Assembly: GCA_021816925.1 (NCBI GenBank)
Contig: JAKAWQ010000017.1
Span: forward strand, 1 to 58,203
Reading direction: 5' to 3'
DNA from: Pseudomonadota bacterium
Lineage (GTDB): Bacteria > Pseudomonadota > Alphaproteobacteria > Acetobacterales > Acetobacteraceae
DNA length: 58,203 nt
Shown piece after piece: positions 17,287 through 27,357 of the stretch. Below the pieces are notes generated by a model. The model ran no database searches. It was not told where the DNA came from and was given only the letters and a program-made list of their open reading frames with translations. Numbering within the stretch: the first letter of the stretch is position 1; every line of letters starts with the position of its first letter. The position numbers and the translations under genes are program-made.

Positions 17287-18948
17287 CTAACCCGCCGAGG
17301 CCGATTGCAGGTAGAGCTCGCCGTTCGCAGTTGGCGCGACGCCCGTAACGCCCTTCCGCGTGGCCGTCAGGTAGTCATAGAAATAGGCGAAGATGATCGG
17401 CGTCTCGGTCAGCAGAAGCTGCTCGATCCGGGCGGCAATTCTGCGCTGGCTGTCGAGCGCCACCTCGGCCACGAACTCCGCCACCAGCCGGTCGTATTCC
17501 GGGTTGCGGAAGTGCGCCGCGTTCCAGGTTCCGTGCGTGGTGAGGGGCGCGGTGAGCAGCACGTCCGGCACGCCGCGATGCCCGTAGTCGGTCATGCCGA
17601 AGGGGCTGTCCAGCCAGTCCGACTTGCCGAACGCGGCGGACCCGTAATAGGCGGCCGGCGGCTCGACCTTGAGCCGGACGTCGATGCCGATCTCCCGGGC
17701 CGCGTTCTGGATCAGCACCGCGTAGTCGGGCATCTCCAGGAGATGCTCGGTGGTGAGGGTCACCGGAAACCCCCTCGATCCGGCAGCCTGCATCAGCGCC
17801 TTGGCCTCGGCGATGTTCTTCCGCCGTTGCGGCACGTCACGGTTAGCGGAGGGATAGACCGGAGCGAAGGGGCTGTCATTGCCGAGATCCGCAAGTCCGC
17901 GGAAGAGTCCTTGAATGATCGCGGGGCGATCGAGCGTGAGCGCCAGTGCCCGGCGGACGCGCTGATCGTTGAATGGTGGGATATCGCACCGCATGTGCAC
18001 CTGGCGATGGATCGCGGCCTCGAGCCTGATGATGGACATGCGCCGGTCCGTGAGCAGGCCCTCTGCGCCCTGGACCACGATCTGCGAAATCACGTCGAGA
18101 TCCCCGCCCTCGAGCGCGAGGACCTGTGGCTGCTGGCCGGCGAAGAAGCTGAACTCGGTGCGCGCGGGCAAGACCCGCCCACCCCACCAGTTGGCGTTGG
18201 CGATGAAGCTCGCGCCAACCTTGGACGTGTATTTCTCGATCTGGAATGGGCCCGTGCCATCCCAGGTTTTCTCGAAATCGCCCTTGTAGTCGGCCGGCAG
18301 GATGATCGCGTTGTAGTTGTCGGAGGAAAGGTAGTACGGAAAATTGCCGTGCGGCGCGTCGAGATGGAAGGCGACGGTATAATCGTCGATCTTCTCGATA
18401 TTGCCCGGGCTCAGCACACCCTTGAAGACCGAAAGTGCATTCGAGGCGTTGCGCGGATCTGCCAACCGCTCGATCGTCGCCACGACGTCCTTAGCGGTCA
18501 TCATTCCGCCGCTGTGGAACGTCACGCCCTTGCGCAAGGTGAAGGTCCAGACGCTGCCGTCATGGTTGGGTTTCCACGCGGTTGCCAGCATCGGCGCGAG
18601 CCGCAGATTCGGCTGATCGAAGACAAGAAACTCGCCGACCTGCTGAAGCATCAGGAGTCCGCCGGCGTCGCCGACCGTGACTGGATCGATCGCACCGGCG
18701 GGCATGGGGCTGCCGACTCGGATCGTGGTGCCGGCCTTGCCGGTCGCGGCGCGCGCGGGAAGCGTGCCGAGAGGGTCGATGGCGCCCGCGATCGCCGCCA
18801 GTAGCGGCCAACCGAGGCCGAGCGCACTGCCGCGGCGAAGGAACCCTCGGCGCCCGATCTGGCCGGCGATGAATTCGCCAATCAGTTGGTTTTCGCGCGG
18901 CCCTTGCCGCCGGCGCACCGGGTCGATCAGCGGGAACGGGTTGCGCAT
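17287..18948 (-). CDS. Peptide-type ABC importer substrate-binding protein (family 5)
   Basis: This encodes a 553-aa extracytoplasmic solute-binding protein of family 5 (DppA/OppA type). A Tat-like signal is visible: GRRGFLRRGSALGLGWPLL followed by PARAATG. The family motif WTFTLRKGVTFHSGGMMTAKDV is present, as are NANWWGG and PFNDQRVRRALALTLDR. The start ATG 18948 has AAAGGGA eight bases upstream; an in-frame ATG at 18966 is less likely. The unusually long lead before the twin Arg (about 25 residues) is typical of Tat-exported binding proteins of this family. Ligands of relatives range from di- and oligopeptides to opines, glutathione and nickel. Confidence 0.9.
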   Translation of the reverse strand: MRNPFPLIDPVRRRQGPRENQLIGEFIAGQIGRRGFLRRGSALGLGWPLLAAIAGAIDPLGTLPARAATGKAGTTIRVGSPMPAGAIDPVTVGDAGGLLMLQQVGEFLVFDQPNLRLAPMLATAWKPNHDGSVWTFTLRKGVTFHSGGMMTAKDVVATIERLADPRNASNALSVFKGVLSPGNIEKIDDYTVAFHLDAPHGNFPYYLSSDNYNAIILPADYKGDFEKTWDGTGPFQIEKYTSKVGASFIANANWWGGRVLPARTEFSFFAGQQPQVLALEGGDLDVISQIVVQGAEGLLTDRRMSIIRLEAAIHRQVHMRCDIPPFNDQRVRRALALTLDRPAIIQGLFRGLADLGNDSPFAPVYPSANRDVPQRRKNIAEAKALMQAAGSRGFPVTLTTEHLLEMPDYAVLIQNAAREIGIDVRLKVEPPAAYYGSAAFGKSDWLDSPFGMTDYGHRGVPDVLLTAPLTTHGTWNAAHFRNPEYDRLVAEFVAEVALDSQRRIAARIEQLLLTETPIIFAYFYDYLTATRKGVTGVAPTANGELYLQSASAG

Positions 18949-18974
18949 CGGTTGAGTCCCTTTCATAACCGGAA

Positions 18975-19002
18975 CGAATAGTTTCGGCACCATGCCGGGC
19001 AA
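18975..19002 (-). promoter_or_regulatory. Candidate promoter for the peptide-importer genes
   Basis: On the minus strand TTGCCC (-35, 18997-19002) is followed after 16 bases by TATTCG (-10, 18975-18980), about 27 bp upstream of the SBP ATG. The 174-bp gap between the flavoenzyme gene and the SBP gene is the largest within this minus-strand cluster, so an internal promoter is plausible. Hexamer match by eye only. Confidence 0.33.
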
Positions 19003-19122
19003 CAACAGTCTGGTCTTCCAGCCCAGCGCGAAGCGGCGGCATGATGGAGCGGTTCCGTCCGTACATGCAACGCCGTTGCTCACGCGGCCTGCCAGCTTCC
19101 GCCGGCGCGCACGCGGTTGGCG

Positions 19123-20706
19123 CTAGGGATCGATCAGCACGCCCGGATTGAAGAGGCCGCCCGGATCGAGCGCCGCCTTGGCGGCGCGGAGCGCTTCGGC
19201 GAAGAGGTCCGGCCGCTGCCGGTCGTACCATGGCCGGTGGTCGCGGCCGACCGCATGGTGATGCGTGATCGTGCCGCCGGCGACAAGCAGCGCTTCGCTC
19301 GCCGCGTTCTTGATCGTCTGCCATTGCCCGATCAGCGCGCCGTGCCGACCGAGCGCATGGAACGAGAAGTAAGGCGCGGGCCCGTCCGGATAGGCGTGGG
19401 TGATGCGGCAAGTGACCTGACCGGGCCGCCCCGTCGCCCCGCGAATGGCACCGAGAGTGGCCTTGGTCACGGCAGCGTGCAGCGCCTCGAACCGCTCCCA
19501 CGTGATCGCGGTTTCGAAGGTGTCGGAGATGATCGCACGCGGCACCATCCGCTCGCGCGTGTACGGCATGCGGATGAACGCGGTACGCCATCGTTCGGCC
19601 GCGCCCGGCCCAGGGCCCGGCTTTTCCGCTTGGCCGCCGTGATCTCCGACCAAAGCCAGCGCCTGCGCAAGCAGATCCTCGAGCGGTCGATCCCATCCCT
19701 CGAAGCCAAGCACCATGAGCGCGGTCCGTCCGTCTCCGGCGCCGGTGTTGCGCGCCTCCTCCGGATCGAGGATGCGGCAATTGGCCGGCGTGAAACCGGC
19801 CTGAACCAATGCCCTGAGCGCGCGGGCAGCGAAAAAGAAATCGGGAAACCAGACCACGGCGCCGGCGCGGAAGCGCGGGCGGGGGGTGAGCCGCATCCAC
19901 GCTTCGGTGATCACGCCGAGCGTTCCCTCGGAGCCAATGAAAAGCCGGTCGGGGCTCGGCCCCGCGCCCGACCCCGGCAGCCGGCGCGTCTCAACGATGC
20001 CGCGCGGCGTGACCACCCGCAGGCCCTCGACGAAGTCGTCGATATGCGTGCGCAACGTTGCATAGTGTCCGCCCGAGCGGGTGGCGATCCAGCCGCCGAG
20101 CGTGGAATGCTCGAAGCTTTGCGGGAAATGCCGGAGCGTCAGCCCGTGTGGCCGCGACTGTTCTTCGAGCGCGGGGCCGAACACGCCCCCTTCGATGCGC
20201 GCGGCGCATGAAACGGGATCGACCTCGAGCACGCGGCCCATCCGCCCGAGATCGAGCGTGACGGTGCCCTTGCCGCCGGCTGGCCCCCGCGCGGGCGCAA
20301 CGCCGCCGACCACCGAGCTTCCGCCGCCGAAGGGCGTGATCGATGCCGGCAGGCCGCCCGCCCAGTCGACCACCGCGGCAACCTCACTCTCGGTGCGCGG
20401 GCTCGCTACCACGTCCGGTGCACCGGAATAGTCCCCCTGCAGCCCGTGGACGGTATCGGGATAGGATTTGCCGAAGCTGTGCAGTGCACGGTCGTAAGCA
20501 CTCGCAGAGCAGATCGCGGAAAGCACTGGCGGCGGCACGATGCGCGGGGTGGGCAGCCGGATCTCCGAAAGCGCCGGCACGGGCTTTTCTTCGAAACGAT
20601 CCACCCCAAACAGGCGGCGGAAATTTTCGAGCGCGGCGCTTTCCTCCGCGACCGTCATGCCCTCGCCCTCATAGCCCCAGCCATAGAATTTGCGCCGCCT
20701 GGTCAT
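19123..20706 (-). CDS. Alkylglycerone-phosphate-synthase-like FAD-binding enzyme
   Basis: This encodes a 527-aa flavoprotein of the FAD-linked oxidase C-terminal (VAO/PCMH) superfamily. The FAD domain includes DVVASPRTESEVAAVVDWA, TPFGGGSSVVGGVA and TRSGGHYATLRTHIDDFVEG. The protein specifically resembles AGPS: it opens with FYGWGYEGEG (compare WNGWGY in AGPS) and ends with THHHAVGRDHRPWY, in which His482-484 match the active-site His cluster of AGPS. The DPGGLFNPG ending is shared across the superfamily. Eukaryotic AGPS makes ether lipids, but bacterial homologues are poorly characterised. Here it is coupled to two amino-acid-oxidase-like genes, so an oxidase or dehydrogenase role on a 2-hydroxy or amino acid is an alternative. 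The start overlaps the previous stop. Confidence 0.8.
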   Translation of the reverse strand: MTRRRKFYGWGYEGEGMTVAEESAALENFRRLFGVDRFEEKPVPALSEIRLPTPRIVPPPVLSAICSASAYDRALHSFGKSYPDTVHGLQGDYSGAPDVVASPRTESEVAAVVDWAGGLPASITPFGGGSSVVGGVAPARGPAGGKGTVTLDLGRMGRVLEVDPVSCAARIEGGVFGPALEEQSRPHGLTLRHFPQSFEHSTLGGWIATRSGGHYATLRTHIDDFVEGLRVVTPRGIVETRRLPGSGAGPSPDRLFIGSEGTLGVITEAWMRLTPRPRFRAGAVVWFPDFFFAARALRALVQAGFTPANCRILDPEEARNTGAGDGRTALMVLGFEGWDRPLEDLLAQALALVGDHGGQAEKPGPGPGAAERWRTAFIRMPYTRERMVPRAIISDTFETAITWERFEALHAAVTKATLGAIRGATGRPGQVTCRITHAYPDGPAPYFSFHALGRHGALIGQWQTIKNAASEALLVAGGTITHHHAVGRDHRPWYDRQRPDLFAEALRAAKAALDPGGLFNPGVLIDP

Positions 20707-22055
20707 GCCTTCCCGCCTTCGGCTTGCGCACGCCTGCGGTCGAGCGCATCGCGAAAGCGGAACCAGCCGCCGAGCGCCGGCAGGAACCAGGGATCGCCGC
20801 GATAGACGGGGAAACCGGGCAGTTCGTCCTGCTCGAACGCCGAAGGGCAATTGGCGGCGCCGGCGATCTTCCGCGCCGTTTGCCAGCCAAGATAACTCAT
20901 CATGGCAATGCCGCTGCCGTTGCACCCGAGGCAGTAATGCAACCCCTCTTCCTGGCCCATGTGCGGCAGCGCATCAAAGGTGAAGGCAACATTGCCGGTC
21001 CAGGCGTGAGTGACGCGCGCGTCGCGAAGCTCGGGAAAGCGATCGGTCATGAAACGATGCAGGATCGGCGCGCTCACCATCGCATCGACGGCAGTGAAGC
21101 GGGCGCGCCCGCCGAAGATCACGCGCCTTGCGTCCGGCGACATCCGGTAATAGGTGAGTACACGGGGCGTGTCGGAGATCGTCCGGCCGTTCGGGATCAG
21201 CGAGCGTGCCAGGTCGTCCGGCAGTTCCTCGGTTGCGATGATGTGGCTCGCGATCGGCACTAACCTCGCCTTGAGCTTCGGCGTGATATCCCCGGTATAG
21301 CCGTTGGTCGCCACCACGACCTCGGCCGCCTCAATCGTTCCGCGCACCGTGCCGAGTTGCCAGGCGCGGTCCGCCGGCATGACCGGTTGGTGGCGAATGC
21401 GCCGCACGGCCGCTTCGGCCACGATCGGCACGCCATGACGGCGGCAGGCATCCAGGAGGCCCTTGAAGTAGAGTGCCGGGTGGAGCTTGCCGGCGCGCGC
21501 GATCACCATTCCTCCATAATAATAATCGCTGGCGATCTCCTCGCGCTGGCGGGAGCGCGGCAGCATGCGCGCGTCTGCGGCCGCATCCGCGTTCAGGCTC
21601 GCAAGGCGCACCTCGAGATCGCGGTAATGCGCGGGCGTGAAGGCGCCGACGAACCGCCCGCGCTTCTCCCAGCAGCAGGCAATCGCCTCCCGTCCGATCA
21701 GCGTCTCGACAAGGCCGAACGCCTCGGCCGCTCCGCCGAGAAGGGCGGCGCGGCGTTCACCGCTCGCTCTGCTCCGCCCTCCGGTGAAGCTCTTGCCCAC
21801 ATTCACTCCCCCGCTCACCGCTCCGCCGTTGCGCGTGCTCGCCCCACCGCCCGGAAGCCCGGCCTCGAGCACGACCGTCTCGATTCCCGTGCGGGCGAGC
21901 TCAAGGGCGGCGGAGAGGCCGGCATAACCCGCGCCGATGATGGCGACGCGGGTCCGGCGCGGCAGATCCTCGACCTGCCCCGGCTCCGGCCGCCAAGCCT
22001 CCCACCAATAGGGCAGCGGCTGGAAATCCGGATGGAAAAGGGCGCGCGAGGTCAT
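20703..22055 (-). CDS. FAD-dependent amino acid/amine oxidoreductase (DAO superfamily, PuuB-like)
   Basis: This encodes a 450-aa oxidoreductase of the D-amino-acid-oxidase fold. It has an N-terminal lead with PYWWEAWRPEPG, then the dinucleotide-binding VAIIGAGYAGLSAALELA with acidic VVLEAG, and GGGASTRNGGAVSGG. This lead-plus-Rossmann arrangement is that of gamma-glutamylputrescine oxidase-like proteins. The C-terminal FAD contact reads LHYCLGCNGSGIAMMSYLGW. No signal peptide is visible. Its ATG overlaps the upstream DadA-like stop and its stop overlaps the AGPS-like start, so three flavoproteins are translated as one coupled unit. Substrate uncertain. Confidence 0.86.
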   Translation of the reverse strand: MTSRALFHPDFQPLPYWWEAWRPEPGQVEDLPRRTRVAIIGAGYAGLSAALELARTGIETVVLEAGLPGGGASTRNGGAVSGGVNVGKSFTGGRSRASGERRAALLGGAAEAFGLVETLIGREAIACCWEKRGRFVGAFTPAHYRDLEVRLASLNADAAADARMLPRSRQREEIASDYYYGGMVIARAGKLHPALYFKGLLDACRRHGVPIVAEAAVRRIRHQPVMPADRAWQLGTVRGTIEAAEVVVATNGYTGDITPKLKARLVPIASHIIATEELPDDLARSLIPNGRTISDTPRVLTYYRMSPDARRVIFGGRARFTAVDAMVSAPILHRFMTDRFPELRDARVTHAWTGNVAFTFDALPHMGQEEGLHYCLGCNGSGIAMMSYLGWQTARKIAGAANCPSAFEQDELPGFPVYRGDPWFLPALGGWFRFRDALDRRRAQAEGGKA

Positions 22056-23308
22056 CGCCCGAACCGTGTCGGGGCATACGGCGCGGGATCGATCTCGGGG
22101 GTCCGGCCGCTCACCAGCGCGGCGAGTAGCCGCCCGCTCGGCGGACCGCCGGTCATGCCGAAATGGCCGTGCCCGAAATCGAGGAAGAGACCTGGCCGGT
22201 TCGCCACCGCTCCGAGCACCGGCAAGCTGTCCGGCGTCGAGGGCCGGAAGCTCATCCAGAAGCTCGGTTCCCCATGCACGAGGTCCGGAAAGAGCCGCTT
22301 CGCGTGCTGCACCAGCACCGCGGCTCGCCGCTCATCGGGGGGCGCCGCAAGCCCGGCGATTTCCACCGTGCCGGCCACCCTGAGCCCGTGCTCCATCGGC
22401 GTCAGGGCGAAGCCGCGGCTCTTGTTGCTGATTGGGAGCCGTGGCGTGATGCTCGGCGCTGGCAGCATAGCATGGTAGCCGCGTTCGGTCTCGAGCGCGG
22501 TCTTCACCCCAAGCGGATCGAGGAGTTCGCGCGACCAAGCGCCGGCGGCCACTACGAGGCGCGCGGCCTCGCGATTGGCGAGATTCGTCATCACCGTGAA
22601 GCCGCCCGGCGATGCCCGCGGCAGGAGCTTCATCGCCCGCTCCCGGACGATCTCTCCGCCCTCGTGGAGGAAGCGCTCGGCAAGGGCGGCGACGATCCGC
22701 TGCGGATTGGCGGTGAACCCGTTGGCCGGCACCAGCAACCCATGGCGCACGCTTCGGGCGATGCCGGGAACCAACTGGCGAAGCTCGTCTGCGCCGAGCG
22801 GCTCAGCGCGAATGCCGTGCCGCTCCCGAAGCCTTTGCTCGAGCGCGGCGGTCGCGCCCTTCGCTTCCCCCTCCCAGATCTGGAGGTGCCCGCTCGGCCG
22901 CACCAGCTCGCGGAAGGACTCTGGACCGAGCAACTCCTGCCAGCATTCGAGGGAGCGCCGATGCAGTGCCCGCATCGCATCGGAAATCTCGAGCACGCGC
23001 GAGAGCCGACTCGCCAACAGCCAGCGTGCGAGCCAGGGTGCAGCACGCGGCAGGCGCGCCAGCCGCACCGCCAGCGGACCGAGCGGGTCGGTCAGCCAGC
23101 GCGGCACTTCGCGCAGCATGCCCGGCAGCGCGATCGGCACCGCCGTCTCGGGGCTCAGCATGCCCGCGTTGCCGAACGAGGCGCCGCCGGCTGGTCCCAG
23201 TGGGTCGAGAACGGTCACCGCAATGCCAGAGCGACGCAGATAGAGTGCCGCCGAGAGACCGACCACTCCGGCGCCCAGCACCAGTGTGTCGCGCATTTCC
23301 TCGGTCAT
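22052..23308 (-). CDS. DadA-like D-amino acid dehydrogenase (FAD)
   Basis: This encodes a 418-aa FAD-dependent dehydrogenase of the DadA family. These enzymes oxidise D-amino acids or related amines to keto acids and pass electrons to quinone at the inner membrane. Features: VLGAGVVGLSAALYLRRSG (FAD-binding Rossmann), LDPLGPAGGASFGNAGMLSP (DadA-typical second motif), LLVPANGFTANPQRIV, ETERGYHAMLP, and SFRPSTPDSLPVLGAV, ending in FLDFGHGHFGMTGGPPSGRLLA. It can start at 23308 or at an ATG four codons later; the first is used. It is the first gene of the minus-strand cluster. The 251-bp gap upstream should carry its promoter. Confidence 0.87.
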   Translation of the reverse strand: MTEEMRDTLVLGAGVVGLSAALYLRRSGIAVTVLDPLGPAGGASFGNAGMLSPETAVPIALPGMLREVPRWLTDPLGPLAVRLARLPRAAPWLARWLLASRLSRVLEISDAMRALHRRSLECWQELLGPESFRELVRPSGHLQIWEGEAKGATAALEQRLRERHGIRAEPLGADELRQLVPGIARSVRHGLLVPANGFTANPQRIVAALAERFLHEGGEIVRERAMKLLPRASPGGFTVMTNLANREAARLVVAAGAWSRELLDPLGVKTALETERGYHAMLPAPSITPRLPISNKSRGFALTPMEHGLRVAGTVEIAGLAAPPDERRAAVLVQHAKRLFPDLVHGEPSFWMSFRPSTPDSLPVLGAVANRPGLFLDFGHGHFGMTGGPPSGRLLAALVSGRTPEIDPAPYAPTRFGR

Positions 23309-23559
23309 GACAGTCCGGCCCGCGGTGCGCCGCGCCGGCGGCGGCCGGGACGGTCGCCCCGTCCGGTCGGCATTTGCCCGCCCGTCACGATCGTCTCACG
23401 ACACCCGCGCGACATCACGCGCCAGCTTGCGTCGGGCCGGGGGAAAAAGCGATGCCGGGCACTGCCGGCAGAAGAGTAAGGGCGTGCGATTTGCTTATTG
23501 CCCCAAGCTCCGCCACCCGCCAGAATCCAAAAGCGTTCGTTGTCTGGAAAGGATCCGCC
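23309..23559. other. Divergent intergenic region, no confident promoter
   Basis: This 251-bp gap lies between the DadA-like gene (minus) and the small protein gene (plus) and must hold both promoters. A 6-bp stem GGACGG/CCGTCC (23348-23353 and 23359-23364, loop of five) lies in the leader of the minus-strand transcript. An ACGATCGT palindrome is at 23388-23395. I found no pair of good sigma70 hexamers on either strand and no alphaproteobacterial LexA box (GTTC-N7-GTTC). Confidence 0.4.
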
Positions 23560-23841
23560 ATGCCGAGAAAGCAAGCCCAGGCCGAGCCCGTGCGACCGCC
23601 AGAGCCCGTCGCTCCGGCACCTTCCGGACATGACATCGAGCCGCTGCTGCGCGAGCTCAGCCAGCGCATGCTCGATGCGCTGAACCGCAACACGGCGGCC
23701 ATTCTCGCCGCAGGAATCATGGCTTCCCGCGGCCGGCCGCACACGCCGGAGGAAGCGCTGCGCCTGCATCAGGAGATGATCAACACCATCTGGCCCAAGG
23801 GGCCGGGTCCGGCGCGGGCCGAGGAGAGCGTCCCCGCCTGA
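23560..23841 (+). CDS. Small conserved-looking protein of unknown function
   Basis: This 93-aa protein is not recognised. The N-terminus (1-26) is charged and Pro-rich (PPEPVAPAPSG). Residues 27-58 form an amphipathic helical stretch (EPLLRELSQRMLDALNRNTA) followed by a hydrophobic AAILAAGIMASRG. The C-terminal part HTPEEALRLHQEMINTIWPKG looks like a helix ending in a conserved-type IWP. The start ATG 23560 has AAAGGA seven bases upstream; the open frame reaches further but without a ribosome-binding site. It sits 69 bp ahead of uvrB on the same strand, so co-transcription is possible. The good ribosome-binding site argues that it is real. Confidence 0.62.
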   Translation: MPRKQAQAEPVRPPEPVAPAPSGHDIEPLLRELSQRMLDALNRNTAAILAAGIMASRGRPHTPEEALRLHQEMINTIWPKGPGPARAEESVPA

Positions 23842-23910
23842 CCTCCCGGCTCCCGGCAGCCTCTCTCGACAGGCGGGAGAATCCGCCACAACTCTGGTTC
23901 CGGAAGCGCC

Positions 23911-26148
<2,238 letters not shown>

Positions 26149-26163
26149 AGGCCGCGCTCGCGG

Positions 26164-26937
26164 ATGGACCTGCCGCTTTCGGATCGATTGCCGCGTGCCG
26201 CCCTCGTCACCGGCGGCGCGCGGCGCATCGGCCGTGCCATCGCCGAAGCACTCGCCGAGGCCGGATTCGACATTGCTATCCATTGTCGCGACGGCCGCGC
26301 CGAGGCCGCGGCGTTGGCCGGCGAGATCATCGCCGCCGGCCGCCGCGCGCTCGTGCTCGAGGCCGATCTTTCCGACGAGACGGCCACGCAAGGCCTCCTC
26401 GCCCGCGCCACGCCGCTCGCGCCGATCGGCGTGCTCGTCAACAATGCCAGTGTCTTCGAGCGCGACGAATGGGAAAGCGCCGACCACGTCTCGTGGGACC
26501 TGCATCTCGAGACCAATCTACGCGCGCCCTTCGTGCTCACGCAGCACTTCGCCCGCGCGCTGCCGCCGCACGCGGAGGGCGTCATCGTAAACTTGCTCGA
26601 CGAACGCGTGTGGTCGCTCACCCCGCATTTCATTTCGTACACACTCTCCAAGTCCGGGCTCTGGACGCTCACGCGCACGCTTGCGCTGGCACTCGCCCCA
26701 CGCATCCGGGTGGCAGCGATTGGTCCCGGCCCGACGCTTCCGAGCTCCCGCCAGACGCCGGCCGACTTCGCGCGGCAGAGCGCCCTCCTGCCGCTTCGGC
26801 GCGGCGCTACGCCGGCCGAGATCGCACGCGCGGTGCTGATGATCCTGGCACTTCCCTCCTTCACCGGTCAGATGCTGGCGCTCGACGGCGGTCAGCATCT
26901 GCAATGGGCGCCGGCGATGAGCCCGGTCGAGGAATGA
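26164..26937 (+). CDS. SDR oxidoreductase, pteridine-reductase (FolM/PTR1)-like
   Basis: This encodes a 257-aa short-chain dehydrogenase. The cofactor motif is ALVTGGARRIGRAIAEALA, followed by LVNNASVFERDEW and the catalytic SYTLSKSGLWTLT (YxxxK as Tyr-Thr-Leu-Ser-Lys). The TGGARRIG form with Arg-Arg is characteristic of NADPH-dependent pteridine reductases, and the Ser of the classical tetrad is replaced around LLDERVWS, as in PTR1-like enzymes. Its stop overlaps the folB start (ATGA), which supports a role in dihydrofolate or dihydromonapterin reduction. Classical fatty-acyl or sugar SDR activity is the alternative. Confidence 0.83.
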   Translation: MDLPLSDRLPRAALVTGGARRIGRAIAEALAEAGFDIAIHCRDGRAEAAALAGEIIAAGRRALVLEADLSDETATQGLLARATPLAPIGVLVNNASVFERDEWESADHVSWDLHLETNLRAPFVLTQHFARALPPHAEGVIVNLLDERVWSLTPHFISYTLSKSGLWTLTRTLALALAPRIRVAAIGPGPTLPSSRQTPADFARQSALLPLRRGATPAEIARAVLMILALPSFTGQMLALDGGQHLQWAPAMSPVEE

Positions 26938-27353
26938 GCCGCATGGAACCTCCACGCATCGCCGACGCCATCGGCGCCGTTCGCCACGTCTTCGTGCGCG
27001 ATATGACCCTCGAAGCGAGGATCGGCGTCCACGCCGCCGAGAAGCGTGCGCCGCAGCCGGTCCGCTTCAACATCGATCTTGCCGTGGAGGACGAGGGCGC
27101 GCGCCCGCTCTCGCATGCCTCCGTCGGTCGCGACAACCTCTCGCGCGTCGTTGATTACGAGCCGATCGTGGCCGCCGTTCGCCGTATCGTGGCCGAGCGC
27201 CACTTCGCGCTCGCCGAGACGCTCGCCGAGCGCATCGCCGAGGCAGCACTCATCGACCCCCGCGTCATCTTCGCTCGCGTGCGCGTCGAGAAGCTCGACG
27301 TCTTCCGCGATGTCGCCGCCGTGGGCGTGGAGATCGAGCGCCGCCGCGCCTGA
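26934..27353 (+). CDS. folB: Dihydroneopterin aldolase
   Basis: This encodes a 139-aa FolB-type enzyme cleaving dihydroneopterin to hydroxymethyl-dihydropterin in folate synthesis. It has VFVRDMTLEARIGVHAAEK (the family start with IGVHxxE), QPVRFNIDLAVED, VVDYEPIVAAVRRIV, ALAETLAERIAEA (catalytic Glu region) and ARVRVEKLDVF. It has a slightly longer N-terminus than the approximately 120-residue norm. The ATG at 26934 overlaps the SDR stop; an ATG three codons later is an alternative. It converges on the lytic transglycosylase gene with only four bases between stops. Confidence 0.92.
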   Translation: MSRMEPPRIADAIGAVRHVFVRDMTLEARIGVHAAEKRAPQPVRFNIDLAVEDEGARPLSHASVGRDNLSRVVDYEPIVAAVRRIVAERHFALAETLAERIAEAALIDPRVIFARVRVEKLDVFRDVAAVGVEIERRRA

Positions 27354-27357
27354 GCCG

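Noticed and set aside
19123-20706. Naming the FAD enzyme GlcD or AgpS
   Set aside because: It lacks the HAGDGN/GEHG motifs of GlcD, and an ether-lipid role in bacteria is unproven, so no gene symbol is given.
23842-23910. LexA operator ahead of uvrB
   Set aside because: I searched by eye for GTTC-N7-GTTC and found only one half-site (GTTC at 23898-23901).
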